Source: CAIZQW01 sp942493055
GTDB lineage: Bacteria; Verrucomicrobiota; Kiritimatiellia; RFP12; UBA1067
DNA: 64,000 nucleotides
Reading direction: 5' to 3'
NCBI GenBank assembly: GCA_942493055.1
Contig: OW818680.1
Coordinates: 5,394,001 to 5,458,000, forward strand
Under the pieces are notes generated by a model. The model did no database searches, was not told the DNA's origin, and was given only the letters and a program-made list of their open reading frames with translations. How positions within the stretch are numbered: the stretch's first letter is position 1; every line of letters begins with the position of its first letter. The position numbers were made by a program, and so were the translations under genes. This document shows positions 27,370 through 37,148 of this stretch, one piece after another.

Positions 27370-27906
27370 TCAGGCAAAAAGTCTTCGCGTGGGCAGCACA
27401 TTTTCAGGGCATGGAGAGCAGGGGACTTGACGGATTGCTTGGTCGGCACCGGGGCGTTCGCCAGCAGCCCCCACGCACATGTCCGGCGTGCACCCCGGCG
27501 GGTAGGCGCCGATGACCCTGAACCCCGAGCTTGTTTTAAGGCAATGGGCGACCCCAGCAGGAATCAGGATGGCATCGCCCGCGCCCACCCGAATTTCGGG
27601 GCCTTGTGGGCCTCCGAACTGAACAGTCGCCTCGCCGCAGAGGACGCCAATCGCCTCGTGCGTCGTCGCATGATAATGGTGGACATTATAAAGTGAACCG
27701 TGCCACTGGGGCTCCCAGCCATTCTCCTCGAAAATCGTTTCCATGGCCCGTGCTGTCGCACGCCCGCTCACTGTTGACACGACTTGGCGGTGTAACACCA
27801 AGGGGACCTTTGCGTTGTTGGGGAAGACGCCATCATCCTTCAAAAAAAGCCTGATGCTCTCTTTTTGCGGGGTTATATTCTCTTCAGGTGATGCTAGGCT
27901 TATCAT
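27370..27906 (-). CDS. cupin protein of the YjlB type
   Basis: The start at 27906 was chosen because family members begin shortly before the FLKDDGVFPNNAKVPLVLHR segment; a longer frame would overlap the divergent gene at 28129. The protein of about 178 aa has YNVHHYHATTHEAIGVLCGEATVQFGG (cupin motif 1 with His, His, His, Glu) and GDAILIPAGVAHC (motif 2), then VIGAYPPGCTPDM and GERPGADQAIRQVP, the conserved tail of the YjlB group. It is a single-domain cytoplasmic cupin that probably binds a metal. Reaction is unknown. Confidence 0.85.
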   Translation of the reverse strand: MISLASPEENITPQKESIRLFLKDDGVFPNNAKVPLVLHRQVVSTVSGRATARAMETIFEENGWEPQWHGSLYNVHHYHATTHEAIGVLCGEATVQFGGPQGPEIRVGAGDAILIPAGVAHCLKTSSGFRVIGAYPPGCTPDMCVGAAGERPGADQAIRQVPCSPCPENVLPTRRLFA

Positions 27907-28128
27907 TAGCCTAAAATCGTACACCCTCTCCCGCATCTCTGCAAGCGCTATCTTCCACTTTTCGGGCTTCGCCAGCAACCTTTCCCAGATGCACGAAAAT
28001 GCGGACGTTTTAGCGATTTTTATCTGCGCTGTCGGACAGCCATTAAAATTTGCACTGACAAGATTATGAAATACAGGTAATATATATAAAAGAGTCCATT
28101 GCGTTGACCTTTTTTGTGGAGGATAAAA

Positions 28129-28542
28129 ATGAAACCTTGTCGTTCGTGCAAACACGAAATTTCTGAACAGGCGATGGCCTGTCCGCACTGCGGTGCGCCG
28201 TTCCCGGCAAAGGAGAAATTTGACGGATGGGGCTTTGAATACAGGTCAGAAGCCTCTATTGGCGGATGGCCTTGGGTCCATATTTCATTCAAGTATACGC
28301 CCTCACGGCGGCCAGTTCCCGCACGCGGAGTTATTGCGATCGGTCAGTTTGCCTGCGGGGTGATTACGGTTTCTCAGTTTGGAATTGGCGTTATCAGTAT
28401 CAGTCAATTTACCATCGCAGGTTTTGCGCTTGCGCAGTTTGCTGTCGCCTATTCATTGATCGCGCAGATGGGGATCTATGTTCATGAGGGGCATGGACAG
28501 ATTGTCCGCAGCATAGCGCAATTACTGACCATGATCGAGTGA
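28129..28542 (+). CDS. zinc-ribbon protein with hydrophobic repeat domain
   Basis: ATG 28129 has GTGGAGGAT upstream. In the 137-aa protein, residues 3-23 form a zinc ribbon (CRSC...CPHCG). Residues about 65-120 are a run of short repeats of form G.I.I.QF (GVIAIGQFACGVITVSQFG, then IGVISISQFTIAGFALAQF), which could be a left-handed beta-helix or membrane-associated strands. No signal peptide. The protein type occurs in several bacteria as a zinc-ribbon hypothetical. Role unknown; it may be co-transcribed with 28618. Confidence 0.75.
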   Translation: MKPCRSCKHEISEQAMACPHCGAPFPAKEKFDGWGFEYRSEASIGGWPWVHISFKYTPSRRPVPARGVIAIGQFACGVITVSQFGIGVISISQFTIAGFALAQFAVAYSLIAQMGIYVHEGHGQIVRSIAQLLTMIE

Positions 28543-28617
28543 GCCTTTTTCAATGGACAACGAGCTTTTTGTGCAAAACCGATTCATGGGAATCCCAAAC
28601 ATACGGGAATAGGAAAT

Positions 28618-30288
28618 ATGAGAACACGGCGCTTTTTTGTAAAGATTTGTTCCAAAGGACTTTTTTTGCTACTCGTGCTGCCGGTCTACGCGCAATCCCA
28701 GGATGCCACAGCACCGGCTCTTCAGAAGCGCTGGCTATTTGTCTGGCGCGACATGCACGATACCCAGGAAGTTGACCGGGTTATTGCTCGCCTGCCCCAA
28801 GCGAAAGCCGCAGGCTACAATGGCCTTGTGCTCTCCCCGAACATGGTGCCGGCAAAAGCCGCTGAAATGCGTGAGGCCGCCCAGCGGAACGGGTTTGACA
28901 TTGTAGCCATTGTCATGGGTAACTCCAAGGACCGCAACTACATGGAGGGGGTGCCTGTCAGCAATGCGCTCTTCGTTGTTCGCAATGGAGTCGCCACGCA
29001 TCAGCCTGAGGAGGCCATTCGCGTGGCGAATGGCGACTTTGAACTGTTTTCAGGCAACCGCTTCAAACAGTGGCGGTTTCAGGACGATGAGGGCGTGACC
29101 ACGTTTGCGGATGCAGAGGTCAAGCATGGCGGCAAGGCCTCTTTGCGCATGGAGTCCATCCACAAGAACCAGCATCGCCATTGCCGTATTATGCAGTCCG
29201 TCAAGCTTCAGCCCTATCGGCAGTACCATGTCTCTGTCTGGGTCAAGACTGAGGGCATGCACCCCGCTGACCCCGAGATCAAGCTTTTGAGAACGAACGG
29301 CGAGGGAAGCATCAGCTTTCAGACCTTTAGAGTGGAACGCACCCAAGACTGGAAACGTATGGACATCGTCTTCAACAGCATGGATAACGCAGAGGGCAAC
29401 CTCTACCTCGGGTCCTGGAATGGCAAAGACGGCAAGGTGTGGTGGGATGACCTTGTGATTGAGGAGATCGGCCTTGTCAATGTGCTGCGCCGGCCAGGTT
29501 GCCCTGTGAGCGTCTGTGCAGAGAATGGCGCCCCCTACGAAGAGGGCAAGGATTTCCGCCGCGTGGTGGACCCCCAGCTTCATCCCTGGCGCGCCTTCCA
29601 TGAGGAGCCCGTGATCAAACTGGCACCCGGCACGCGCATCCGAGAGGGCGAACGGTTGCGCGTCAGTTACTACCACTCCATTATTGTTTATCAAGACCGT
29701 CTGACCAGCTGTATCAGCGAGCCCAAGATCTTTGAGGACTGGCGGGAAGAGGTCAAGCAGGCCGATGCCTTGTTGCACCCGGCTGCGTTTCTCATGTCGC
29801 ACGATGAAATGCGCGTGATGAACCGCTGCGCCCTGTGCAGGAGCAAGAATATGACGCCCGGCGAGTTGCTCGCAGAGAATGTGCGTCAGGCGGCCCAGAT
29901 CATCCGGGAGGTGCGCCCAGATGCGGGCATCTGGGTCTGGAACGACATGTTCGATCCTCTGCACAATGCAGTTGATCGCTTCTATGGCGTGAACGGTTCG
30001 CTTAAAGGCTCCTGGAAGGGACTCAGCAAGGATGTCGGCATCGTCAACTGGCATGGCGGCTTGCAAGGCAAAAACTGCCAGTTCTTTGCGGAGTTGGGAC
30101 TGAAGCAGATTCTCTCAGGTTACTATGACAGCGACGAAGAGGGCGATGCCATTGCCAACTGGCAGAGCAATACAAAAAACGTCCCTGGAATCGTCGGCGC
30201 GATGTATACAACCTGGGAAGACCGCTACGACGCCATGGATGCCTGGGCCAAGCGGGCATGGGGCAAACAACAAAACATCGAACGTTAA
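28618..30288 (+). CDS. secreted glycosidase-like protein with inserted carbohydrate-binding domain
   Basis: ATG 28618 has AGGAA upstream. The 556-aa protein has a signal peptide (about 1-25). Residues 38-110 look like the start of a TIM barrel (FVWRDMHDTQEVDRVIARLP, LVLSPNMVP), about 140-290 is an inserted CBM4/9-like jelly roll (NGDFELFSGNRFKQW, LYLGSWNGKDGKVWWDD), and the barrel resumes at about 330-540 (LMSHDEMRVMNRC, DAGIWVWNDMFDP, NWHGG, MYTTWEDRYDAMDAW). The layout resembles GH20-like folds, with the DE of SHDEMR a possible acid pair, but the family is not certain. Confidence 0.65.
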   Translation: MRTRRFFVKICSKGLFLLLVLPVYAQSQDATAPALQKRWLFVWRDMHDTQEVDRVIARLPQAKAAGYNGLVLSPNMVPAKAAEMREAAQRNGFDIVAIVMGNSKDRNYMEGVPVSNALFVVRNGVATHQPEEAIRVANGDFELFSGNRFKQWRFQDDEGVTTFADAEVKHGGKASLRMESIHKNQHRHCRIMQSVKLQPYRQYHVSVWVKTEGMHPADPEIKLLRTNGEGSISFQTFRVERTQDWKRMDIVFNSMDNAEGNLYLGSWNGKDGKVWWDDLVIEEIGLVNVLRRPGCPVSVCAENGAPYEEGKDFRRVVDPQLHPWRAFHEEPVIKLAPGTRIREGERLRVSYYHSIIVYQDRLTSCISEPKIFEDWREEVKQADALLHPAAFLMSHDEMRVMNRCALCRSKNMTPGELLAENVRQAAQIIREVRPDAGIWVWNDMFDPLHNAVDRFYGVNGSLKGSWKGLSKDVGIVNWHGGLQGKNCQFFAELGLKQILSGYYDSDEEGDAIANWQSNTKNVPGIVGAMYTTWEDRYDAMDAWAKRAWGKQQNIER

Positions 30289-30403
30289 AACGCTTAACGC
30301 CCAACGCTTAACGCTCAAGTTAGAGACACGCCGCAGCCCGAGGAGCGGGAATAAACGAAGAGGTAACTTCTTAGCATCCGAATGACGCGAACCACACGAA
30401 TAA

Positions 30404-30498
30404 GCGGCTCACCGGGACGGTTCGCCCTCCTTCGGATCAGACAGATGGCTCGTGCGAAGCAGGTAGGGTCCGGCAGCTGCCGGATCTCGGTGAGCCGC
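30404..30498. repeat. large palindromic repeat, copy A
   Basis: The outer arms GCGGCTCACCGGGACGG (left) and CTCGGTGAGCCGC (right) are complementary. The inner right arm differs from copy B (GGTCCGGCAGCTGCCGGATC replaces part). Flanking sequence shared with copy B shows a duplication of about 238 bp. Confidence 0.8.
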
Positions 30499-30641
30499 AG
30501 AGGGAAACGGCATTTTTCCGTGTTTTCTGTGTATTCCGTGGGCAAAAACTTGAAGTTATCGGCAAGCCCACCGCCCGGGGCCCCGGGAATAAACTGACTG
30601 GTAACTTTTTTAGCATCGAATGGCGCGAACCACACGAATAA

Positions 30642-30731
30642 GCGGCTCACCGGGACGGTTCGCCCTACCTCCTTCGGATCAGACAGATGGCTCGTGCGAA
30701 GCAGGTAGGGCGAACCGTCTCGGTGAGCCGC
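30642..30731. repeat. large palindromic repeat, copy B
   Basis: The arms from GCGGCTCACCGGGACGGTTC and CGAACCGTCTCGGTGAGCCGC extend through CGCCCTACCT/AGGTAGGGCG, giving a stem near 28 bp around a loop that contains CGGATCAGACAGAT. The same 14-mer is found in the hairpin at 6523-6540. The 30289-30754 interval holds these two copies and no gene. Confidence 0.85.
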
Positions 30732-30754
30732 AGAGGGAAAATATTGGATATTCG

Positions 30755-33700
30755 TCATGGCATCTCCACTTTGACCTTATAGAACATGCTCGCTGGATTC
30801 GTAGGGGAGTGCCAAGCTGCATCGCTTAAATGAGTCTTGCCTAATATTGTGTACTTCCGACTCAGTCCGAGATCCGGGGCCCAAGTGATATACAGCGCCC
30901 CATTCGTAATCGCGATCGAGGAGAGCAAGCGATCCAGCGGGTCTGTTGGATTAAGACCAGCCACATAAGATTCCCAGACAGTGCACCCGTTTGCACCCAT
31001 GGCATTTGCAGCAAGGTTGTAATCGCCTCCATAAAGGGCAAGAAGTGCAGGATATTGGGCCAGCCATGTAAAGGGCACCGGGACTGTCGTGGCTGTCACG
31101 GACACAGATGTCCATTGCGCATACAATGTCGTCGCGACCGCTTTATCCCAGTTTTTGAGGCTGGCCATATCATCCGCATAATATTGCGTTCCTCTTGAAG
31201 TCGCGGTGAAATAACCCTTAAACACGAAACCGTTATAGACAGGGGCATACGCTTTCGGCATCGGTTGCCCATACGTCGCCAGGACTTCCACAGACCCGCC
31301 AGAGCCACCGTTTGCATTGAGTGTGACCTGATGCACATTTCCGGTCCATTGCGCATAGAGCGTAGTCGCTGCGGCCTTATCCCAGAGGTGTGCGCTCAGC
31401 ATGGCTGCGGTATAATATTGCGTCCCCTCGGTGAGCGCGTCAAAGTAGCCTGTGAACGAATAGCCTGTTCGCGTTGGAGCCGTCGCCACGGGCATCGGCG
31501 CGTCATACGTCGCGAGAACGCTGAGTGAGCCGCCTGTTCCGCCGTTTTTGTTCAGGGTGGCTGTAGTGGTGCTCGGCGTCCACGCCGCATACAGCAATAA
31601 CGGCTCATTTTTCGTGTAACTCGCTCCTGCAGCATAACTGACGCCTGTGCCATTGCTGGCCGTGTTCCACCCCGCATACGTGTAGCCTACCTTGGACAGC
31701 GCCCCGCTGTTCGTGCACAGTTTTAGCGTCACGCTGTTGGTCTTCGTCTGCTCGCCTGGCACCGCTCCTCCTGTTGCGCCGTCGGCGCTGTAGGTGACCG
31801 GATACAGGTTCGTCCAGGCCGCATACAGGACAACGTCCCCATTATTGGTATAGACTGCCCCTGGCGCATAGCATGCGCCTGTTCCGTTTGTTGCAGTCAC
31901 CCAGTTCACGAAGGTATAACCTGCCTTTGAAAACGTGTTGGTGTGCAATGTGAGTTCAACATCGTATGTCTTGATCTGAGAAGGCGGCACTGTGCCTGTT
32001 CCTCCATTCGCGTTGTAGGTGACGCTGTATGTTGCGAGTGTCCACTTCGCATAGAGCAACACCGTCGCGCCGTCCAGAGCAGTAAAGTTAATCACACTCT
32101 GCCCGTCGCAGTATGAGGCCTCACCCTCCGAGGTCGTCGCCCATCCCGCGAACGTGTAGCCCGTACGGCTGAATCCGTTGGGCGTCAGCGTGTTCGCGAT
32201 GTTATAGGCATGAATGGAACTGGCCGTTGAACCGCTTGTGCCGCCGTTGCCATTGTAGGTCACTGTGTAGGTGTTGGGCGTCCATTTTGCATACAGTGTT
32301 AATTCGGCATTGCCTGTGTATTCGCCGCCTGCGGCGTAGTCAATGCCGCACCCGTCTGCAGCGGTGTTCCATCCGGCAAAGGCATAGCCGGTGCGGGCGA
32401 GGCTGCCACTGTTGGTGGCCAGCGTTAGGCTCACATCATGCGTCTTGGGCTGGCTGGCAGGCGCAGTGCCAGCAGTTGCATTGTTTGCATCGTAGAGGAC
32501 AGTATAGGTGGCGCTGCCCAGGGGGGTGAAGACCACTTGGTCGACCCACGCAGTGTCGGAACCCCCATCGTAACTCGGATTCTTAATGTAACTCCATCTG
32601 ATGGTCTGGCGGCCCGACGGGATAGAGACGGTCTTTTGCACCCAATCCACATTTCCCGATATTGCCGCCAAACTGTTACTTTGCACGATATTGTTGATGT
32701 AGAAATATAATTTGTCGAAGTAGAACTGGGAGGAGACCTTCCACCAGAAGGTGAGTTCACCTGGCCCCCAGAGCGTGGTTTCCAGCGAGCAGAACTGGCC
32801 GTGGGTGAGGTTGCCGCTTTCGGCAGCATCGAGTCCGTCCTGGGTGGTGGTGGATTGAACGAACCAGTTTGCGTGGCCGCTGGTATTCCAAGTGAGTCCG
32901 GGGGTGTCGAGCGCATCCGCGAGTGTGGGTTGAGCCGTGATCGAAAACGCCGCATTGCTGAAATCCATAGAGCTTGGATGGTCCACACTGCTGATCGTGA
33001 TAGTGTAGTCGGCACCTGCCGGCAAATCGGTAGAAACCGTCCACAAAAAATTGCCGTCGTTGGCTTCGTCTGCGGAGAGCACGGAATGGAAAACACCTTC
33101 CTTATAAAGCTCGATCTTCACGTTGCCGGTAATGTTGGCGAACCAGGTGATGGCTTGGGAGGTGCCCTGGTAAAAAAATTGCCCGCCGTTGGGATGGCAC
33201 ACCAGGAGCGTATTGGTCGGCATGCCAACTTGGAACGTCATGGTCTCTCCAGAGGAGCTGAAATCATAAGCAGATGCACCTGAAAAAACGCCGCTCCACC
33301 AATTGGCATCGGGAGCGGAAACGTCGTTGAAGGTGTTGCTATATCCGGGGGCGGTGTTCCCCAGGGAGTAGAGGTCCTCCGAATCGCCGCTGTTGACGTT
33401 GCTTTGGAAATGCCAGCGGTTGTCGGCCTGGATAAGCGTGCACTCGTAATTGGCATGGATGGTGTTTGGAACAAGGCTTTGGATGTCCCTTTCGCCAAAT
33501 TGATCGATGTGCCAGATGGCAATGCCGGAGGCTGCAATATTGGCATCGCGTCCGGTTTTCTGCCGATTTTCAAACAGAAAGTACTCGGTGGTGGGGGCTG
33601 CGGGGTTGGCGTAGCGATAGATCTTGTTAAAGTCGGCGTGGCCCACGGTGGAGGTCAATGACGCTGTGAAATTTAAGTTGCGGGTGAGGTCGATGGTGGT

Positions 33701-34921
33701 GGTCCATCCGGCCGCCCGTTTCAGATAGGCGCAGACCTGCACGGGATTTACGCCGCTACCGCCACTGTTCATGAGACAGAAAACACCGGCCCCGCCAGTG
33801 GAATCTAAACCGTAATCGTACAAATCGGGAAAGCCGCAGAGCATGTGGCCGTTTTCGTGGCAGAAGGTGCCGAGCGAAAGGGCTGTCCCGAGATTGGAGA
33901 TCTGATATTTAAAAATCTTCTTACCGCCGGGCGAGAGTTCCACCTCGGTGGCAAGAGACCACGCGTGGGGCCAGAGGCCGGAGTTCCAGACGCCGCTGTC
34001 GCCTCCGGCGAAGAAGACATTGCAGGCGACAACACACTTGGTGCCGTCTACGGTCAGGGCGTCAAAGGCGGGCAGGATCTCCGTGGTGTAATTCGGCAGG
34101 GACATCAGGATCGCCAGCGCGTCGTTGACGAGTAGGCGCCCCTGCATCCCGTTATTCAGCGCGGTGTCGTTGTAGTAGCTCTTGGGCTGGGCCATGCGGA
34201 TGTAAGCTGTGACGGTGTTGGAGTAGATCAGCTTATTGTTCGAAATATCCTGGTAGTATTTTCTGACCGAGCCGTTGTTGCCATAGCCGGTGTAGCTGTC
34301 GCTATTGCAGAACGCTTCGACATGGGCCTGCGGGATTATCCTCGGTTCATCAGGGAAATCAATGAGCAGGCAGAGACCGACCTTTGTTCCAAGAGTCGTG
34401 GAAAAGGGTGGTGCGAGCAAAGGGCCGTCTTCGGTTCCGGTCGCAAGTGCGGCCTGGTCAATGGCCTGCATGTTTGCCTTGATCGTGGACCAGCGCTTGC
34501 TGTTCCCCGTGGTTTTATCCCATTCCTCGAAACGGCCTTTGGCAAGCGCGCTTCTCTCCTCGGCATGGGTGTCCAGGCGTTTCGCGACGCCGAGCGTTTG
34601 AGGGTTTCCTCCGCCCACCCGCATCCCGGTGTCGACCAGGGTCCTGCCATCCGAGGACAGACTGGCATAAGAGTAGCTTTTCGTAGCCGGGTCGAAGAGA
34701 ACCGTGTACCCCTCCGCGGTCTCGGTCCGGGCATAGAATTCATCACCGTAAAATCTCAGGTTGATCTGTGTGCCGTCCGGTTGCGTGAATGTAGACGCGT
34801 ACCCGTCCATCGGAGCGCTGAAACAGGGAAGCGAGTATGCGGCACCAACGGCACATCCGAGCAGGAACGCCAAGCAGCGTAAGGCGTTAAAACGTTTAAT
34901 ATACAATCGACTCATCGTCAT
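30755..34921 (-). CDS. secreted M6-family metalloprotease with InlB-type repeats
   Basis: The 1388-aa protein has a signal peptide (about 1-36). M6 (immune-inhibitor-A-like) peptidase at about 165-430: VGLCLLIDFPDEP, the zinc motif HENGH (355-359) followed by GFPDLYDYG, and a glycine-rich MNSGGSG turn. A domain with FVQSTTTQDGLDAAESG and a jelly roll follow (to about 790). Then about six InlB B / Flg_new repeats (VTYNGNGGTSG, YTFAGWATTSEG, LYAKWT) to about 1270. The C-terminal 110 residues (VPFTWLAQYPALLALYGG, WESYVAGLNPTDPLDRL, KYTILGKTHLSDAAWH) are of a type I associate with Kiritimatiellota surface proteins. It is probably anchored or exported and degrades external protein. Confidence 0.9.
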   Translation of the reverse strand: MTMSRLYIKRFNALRCLAFLLGCAVGAAYSLPCFSAPMDGYASTFTQPDGTQINLRFYGDEFYARTETAEGYTVLFDPATKSYSYASLSSDGRTLVDTGMRVGGGNPQTLGVAKRLDTHAEERSALAKGRFEEWDKTTGNSKRWSTIKANMQAIDQAALATGTEDGPLLAPPFSTTLGTKVGLCLLIDFPDEPRIIPQAHVEAFCNSDSYTGYGNNGSVRKYYQDISNNKLIYSNTVTAYIRMAQPKSYYNDTALNNGMQGRLLVNDALAILMSLPNYTTEILPAFDALTVDGTKCVVACNVFFAGGDSGVWNSGLWPHAWSLATEVELSPGGKKIFKYQISNLGTALSLGTFCHENGHMLCGFPDLYDYGLDSTGGAGVFCLMNSGGSGVNPVQVCAYLKRAAGWTTTIDLTRNLNFTASLTSTVGHADFNKIYRYANPAAPTTEYFLFENRQKTGRDANIAASGIAIWHIDQFGERDIQSLVPNTIHANYECTLIQADNRWHFQSNVNSGDSEDLYSLGNTAPGYSNTFNDVSAPDANWWSGVFSGASAYDFSSSGETMTFQVGMPTNTLLVCHPNGGQFFYQGTSQAITWFANITGNVKIELYKEGVFHSVLSADEANDGNFLWTVSTDLPAGADYTITISSVDHPSSMDFSNAAFSITAQPTLADALDTPGLTWNTSGHANWFVQSTTTQDGLDAAESGNLTHGQFCSLETTLWGPGELTFWWKVSSQFYFDKLYFYINNIVQSNSLAAISGNVDWVQKTVSIPSGRQTIRWSYIKNPSYDGGSDTAWVDQVVFTPLGSATYTVLYDANNATAGTAPASQPKTHDVSLTLATNSGSLARTGYAFAGWNTAADGCGIDYAAGGEYTGNAELTLYAKWTPNTYTVTYNGNGGTSGSTASSIHAYNIANTLTPNGFSRTGYTFAGWATTSEGEASYCDGQSVINFTALDGATVLLYAKWTLATYSVTYNANGGTGTVPPSQIKTYDVELTLHTNTFSKAGYTFVNWVTATNGTGACYAPGAVYTNNGDVVLYAAWTNLYPVTYSADGATGGAVPGEQTKTNSVTLKLCTNSGALSKVGYTYAGWNTASNGTGVSYAAGASYTKNEPLLLYAAWTPSTTTATLNKNGGTGGSLSVLATYDAPMPVATAPTRTGYSFTGYFDALTEGTQYYTAAMLSAHLWDKAAATTLYAQWTGNVHQVTLNANGGSGGSVEVLATYGQPMPKAYAPVYNGFVFKGYFTATSRGTQYYADDMASLKNWDKAVATTLYAQWTSVSVTATTVPVPFTWLAQYPALLALYGGDYNLAANAMGANGCTVWESYVAGLNPTDPLDRLLSSIAITNGALYITWAPDLGLSRKYTILGKTHLSDAAWHSPTNPASMFYKVKVEMP

Positions 34922-35055
34922 GCGCGGGATTATACCCGTTTGGCACTGCTTTGGACAAGCGCAATTCGTGTGTCGTGTCTGAAAATGGACGAAAGTGCGA
35001 TTCGTTGACCTGGGGAATAAAGGTTAGCTAAATAGCCTCCCTGCGAAAGCCAAAA

Positions 35056-35107
35056 GGGGAACGGGTTTTCCAACCCGTTGAAGCACGGACAGGAAAGTCC
35101 GTGCCCC
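35056..35107. repeat. double-hairpin REP-like repeat
   Basis: GGGGAACGGG...AACCCGTT and GCACGGAC...GTCCGTGC form two nested or adjacent hairpins, bounded by GGGG and CCCC. It is non-coding, between the protease start and the second IS. Confidence 0.75.
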
Positions 35108-35178
35108 TGTAACTTGAGCGTTAAGAGTTGGTCGGTGAGTCCTTTTACCTCCACACCGCGCCTCTCCCCTTAGAACCC

Positions 35179-37148
35179 ATAGGTGTTAAGCTAAGGGGCG
35201 ATATTTGTTGCGAACACCAAAAGACGGGCAATATACAACAATTTATAATTAAAGACTTTACCGCAAAAACCGGGTATGTGGTTAGTCAATCGTAAAAGTG
35301 AAAAAAGTTTCTAAAGTTGCATTTTGATGCCTTTCTAGATGTCCATAGGAGTTATGAACAGTTCCGCCGGGGGGCATCAAACCCCGGAGGCGGACACTGT
35401 TTGTAACTCCGTCCCGGTCAGTTGCGCAGGAGGCGGGCCGAAGACCTTCTCCGTCAGGGCGTCTACGAACGCCGAGGCGTTCTTGAAGCCCGCCTGCCTG
35501 ACATGGTCGCGGCCGAGGACGGTCGCCAGCTTGAGCATCTTCGTCTTGAAAGCCTTCGGCGCCTCTTTCATGGGAGACGGGTGGCCCATCAGGACGTGCC
35601 AGGCGTAAGTGGTCATCTTCCGGGCCAGCGCCACGATTGATACGTTCCTGGGTTTTCGCATGGAGAGCCGGTACGCCCATCTGTGCATGGGGTCCTTCCC
35701 GTAGCGCATCGCAGCCTGGGCTCCCTGCACGAGGAGGCTTCGCAGGTCGCCCCGGCCGTTCTGTACGAGATGCCCCTTGTTGACGGTCTTGCCGCTGCCG
35801 ACGACGGAGGGGTTCAGTCCGATGTACGTGACGAGTTTCTTGTGGCTCTTGAACCGCGTGACGTCACCGACGAAGGCGACCAGCGCGAACGAGACGACAA
35901 GGCTCAGGCCGAGGATCTGCATCAGCTTCAGCATCTCCGGCGACGAAACGGCGATCTCTGCCATCCTCTTCTTGAAGGCAGCATGGGTCTCCGCCGCATG
36001 CCGCCAGTCTTCGAGGATGAGTTTGAGCATCCACTTGTCAGCCTCCCCGAGCGGGAGCCCGGACAGGTGCACGACGGCGGACTCGACATCGCCGTTGAAC
36101 TTCGACTTGCTGAAGCTCTTCAGCCCGTGACCGCTGCCGAACGCCCAGATGCGGTTCGATGTGCGGACTTTGTCCTTCCTCGCGTTACGGTAGCCGAAGA
36201 AGATGTCGCGATAGTGGCGGCTCTTCGGGTCGGGCTTCCATACGATCTGGGCGCATCCGCTCATGTAATAGCGGGCGAGGTTATCGGCATCGCCCTCATC
36301 GGTGACGTGGTAGCGCTTCGAATATGAAGAGACGGCCTCGCTGTTCACCACGTACGCCGTCAGGCCGATCCGCTCCATCCGCTCGGCGATGCTGAAGGAG
36401 TTGGTCGAAGCCTCCAGCACGGTGGCGTCCTGCGGGCGGATGTGCTTCGCGGCGAACGTCTCGAGGTCCGCGATGTGCACCGTGCGGCGGCGGAGGCATT
36501 CGTGTGAAGCCTCGTCGGCGCCCTTCCGGAAGAAGGAGAAGACCAGCTTCTCGCTGTGGGCGTCCAGCCCAACCACGAGAGGGACTTGCGTTTCCGTTTT
36601 CAGTTGTCTGTCGTTGTCTGTCATGTTATCCTTATAAGCACTGACTTGTTCAGGGTAGGCGGATCTGCATGTTGCACACAGGTATACGGGGTCTTTTGCC
36701 CCAGGCAGGTGAGTTCTCCGCCGGCGCTCAAACACAAAAGCGGGCAGTTAGCCCATCGGTTTTTTCGAGCGTCTCCCATACAGTCGGTTGATGGTTTCTC
36801 AGGTCACCAGCCGCTTTGTACCATACCCTGAACAGGTCAGATTTTCAACCCTTAAGAGGTGGAACCTCTCTACCTGTTTTGATAACCACATTACCAACAC
36901 AAAAAGATTGCGCGGCTATCTCATCCGCCTCACCCGTGAATACACGGACGGCGGAATGGATAGCCGCGCAGGTGAATACTGGTTTCATTTTCATCAGCAA
37001 AAAACAAGTTTTTTGCTGATGAAAATTAGGATACTTCCGCGCAAATGTTCGCTCCGCCGTCCATGTATTCATGGGTGAGGCGGGCGTGACATTTGCGCTC
37101 TTCTTCGCGGCTTTTGCGAAAAGTATTCATTCTTACCTTAACACCTAT
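35179..37148 (-). mobile_element. IS110/IS1111-type insertion sequence, copy 2 (inverted)
   Basis: The 1970-bp element has the same ends as copy 1 (ATAGGTGTTAAGCTAAG at 35179; CTTACCTTAACACCTAT ending 37148, one base different). The transposase is identical, but the left non-coding region has several differences from copy 1 in the linker next to the first hairpin (near 37028-37039), so the non-coding end diverged while the gene did not. The three hairpins lie at 36908-37098. It is opposite in orientation to copy 1, 21.6 kb away. Confidence 0.88.
35377..36624 (-). CDS. IS110-family DEDD transposase
   Basis: Same 415-aa protein as 12106-13353, starting at the ATG preceded by AAGGAT. The DEDD nuclease residues (GLDAHSEK, VLEAS, DEGDADN) and the C-terminal Transposase_20 segment (GSGKTVNKGHLVQ) are intact, so the element is probably active or was recently. 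The high GC and unbroken frame support this. It would cooperate with an RNA from the structured non-coding end in target choice. Confidence 0.95.
   Translation of the reverse strand: MTDNDRQLKTETQVPLVVGLDAHSEKLVFSFFRKGADEASHECLRRRTVHIADLETFAAKHIRPQDATVLEASTNSFSIAERMERIGLTAYVVNSEAVSSYSKRYHVTDEGDADNLARYYMSGCAQIVWKPDPKSRHYRDIFFGYRNARKDKVRTSNRIWAFGSGHGLKSFSKSKFNGDVESAVVHLSGLPLGEADKWMLKLILEDWRHAAETHAAFKKRMAEIAVSSPEMLKLMQILGLSLVVSFALVAFVGDVTRFKSHKKLVTYIGLNPSVVGSGKTVNKGHLVQNGRGDLRSLLVQGAQAAMRYGKDPMHRWAYRLSMRKPRNVSIVALARKMTTYAWHVLMGHPSPMKEAPKAFKTKMLKLATVLGRDHVRQAGFKNASAFVDALTEKVFGPPPAQLTGTELQTVSASGV

Noticed and set aside
27907..28188. N-terminal extension of the cupin gene to 28188
   Set aside because: It would overlap the well-supported divergent gene at 28129 and has no homology to the YjlB family.
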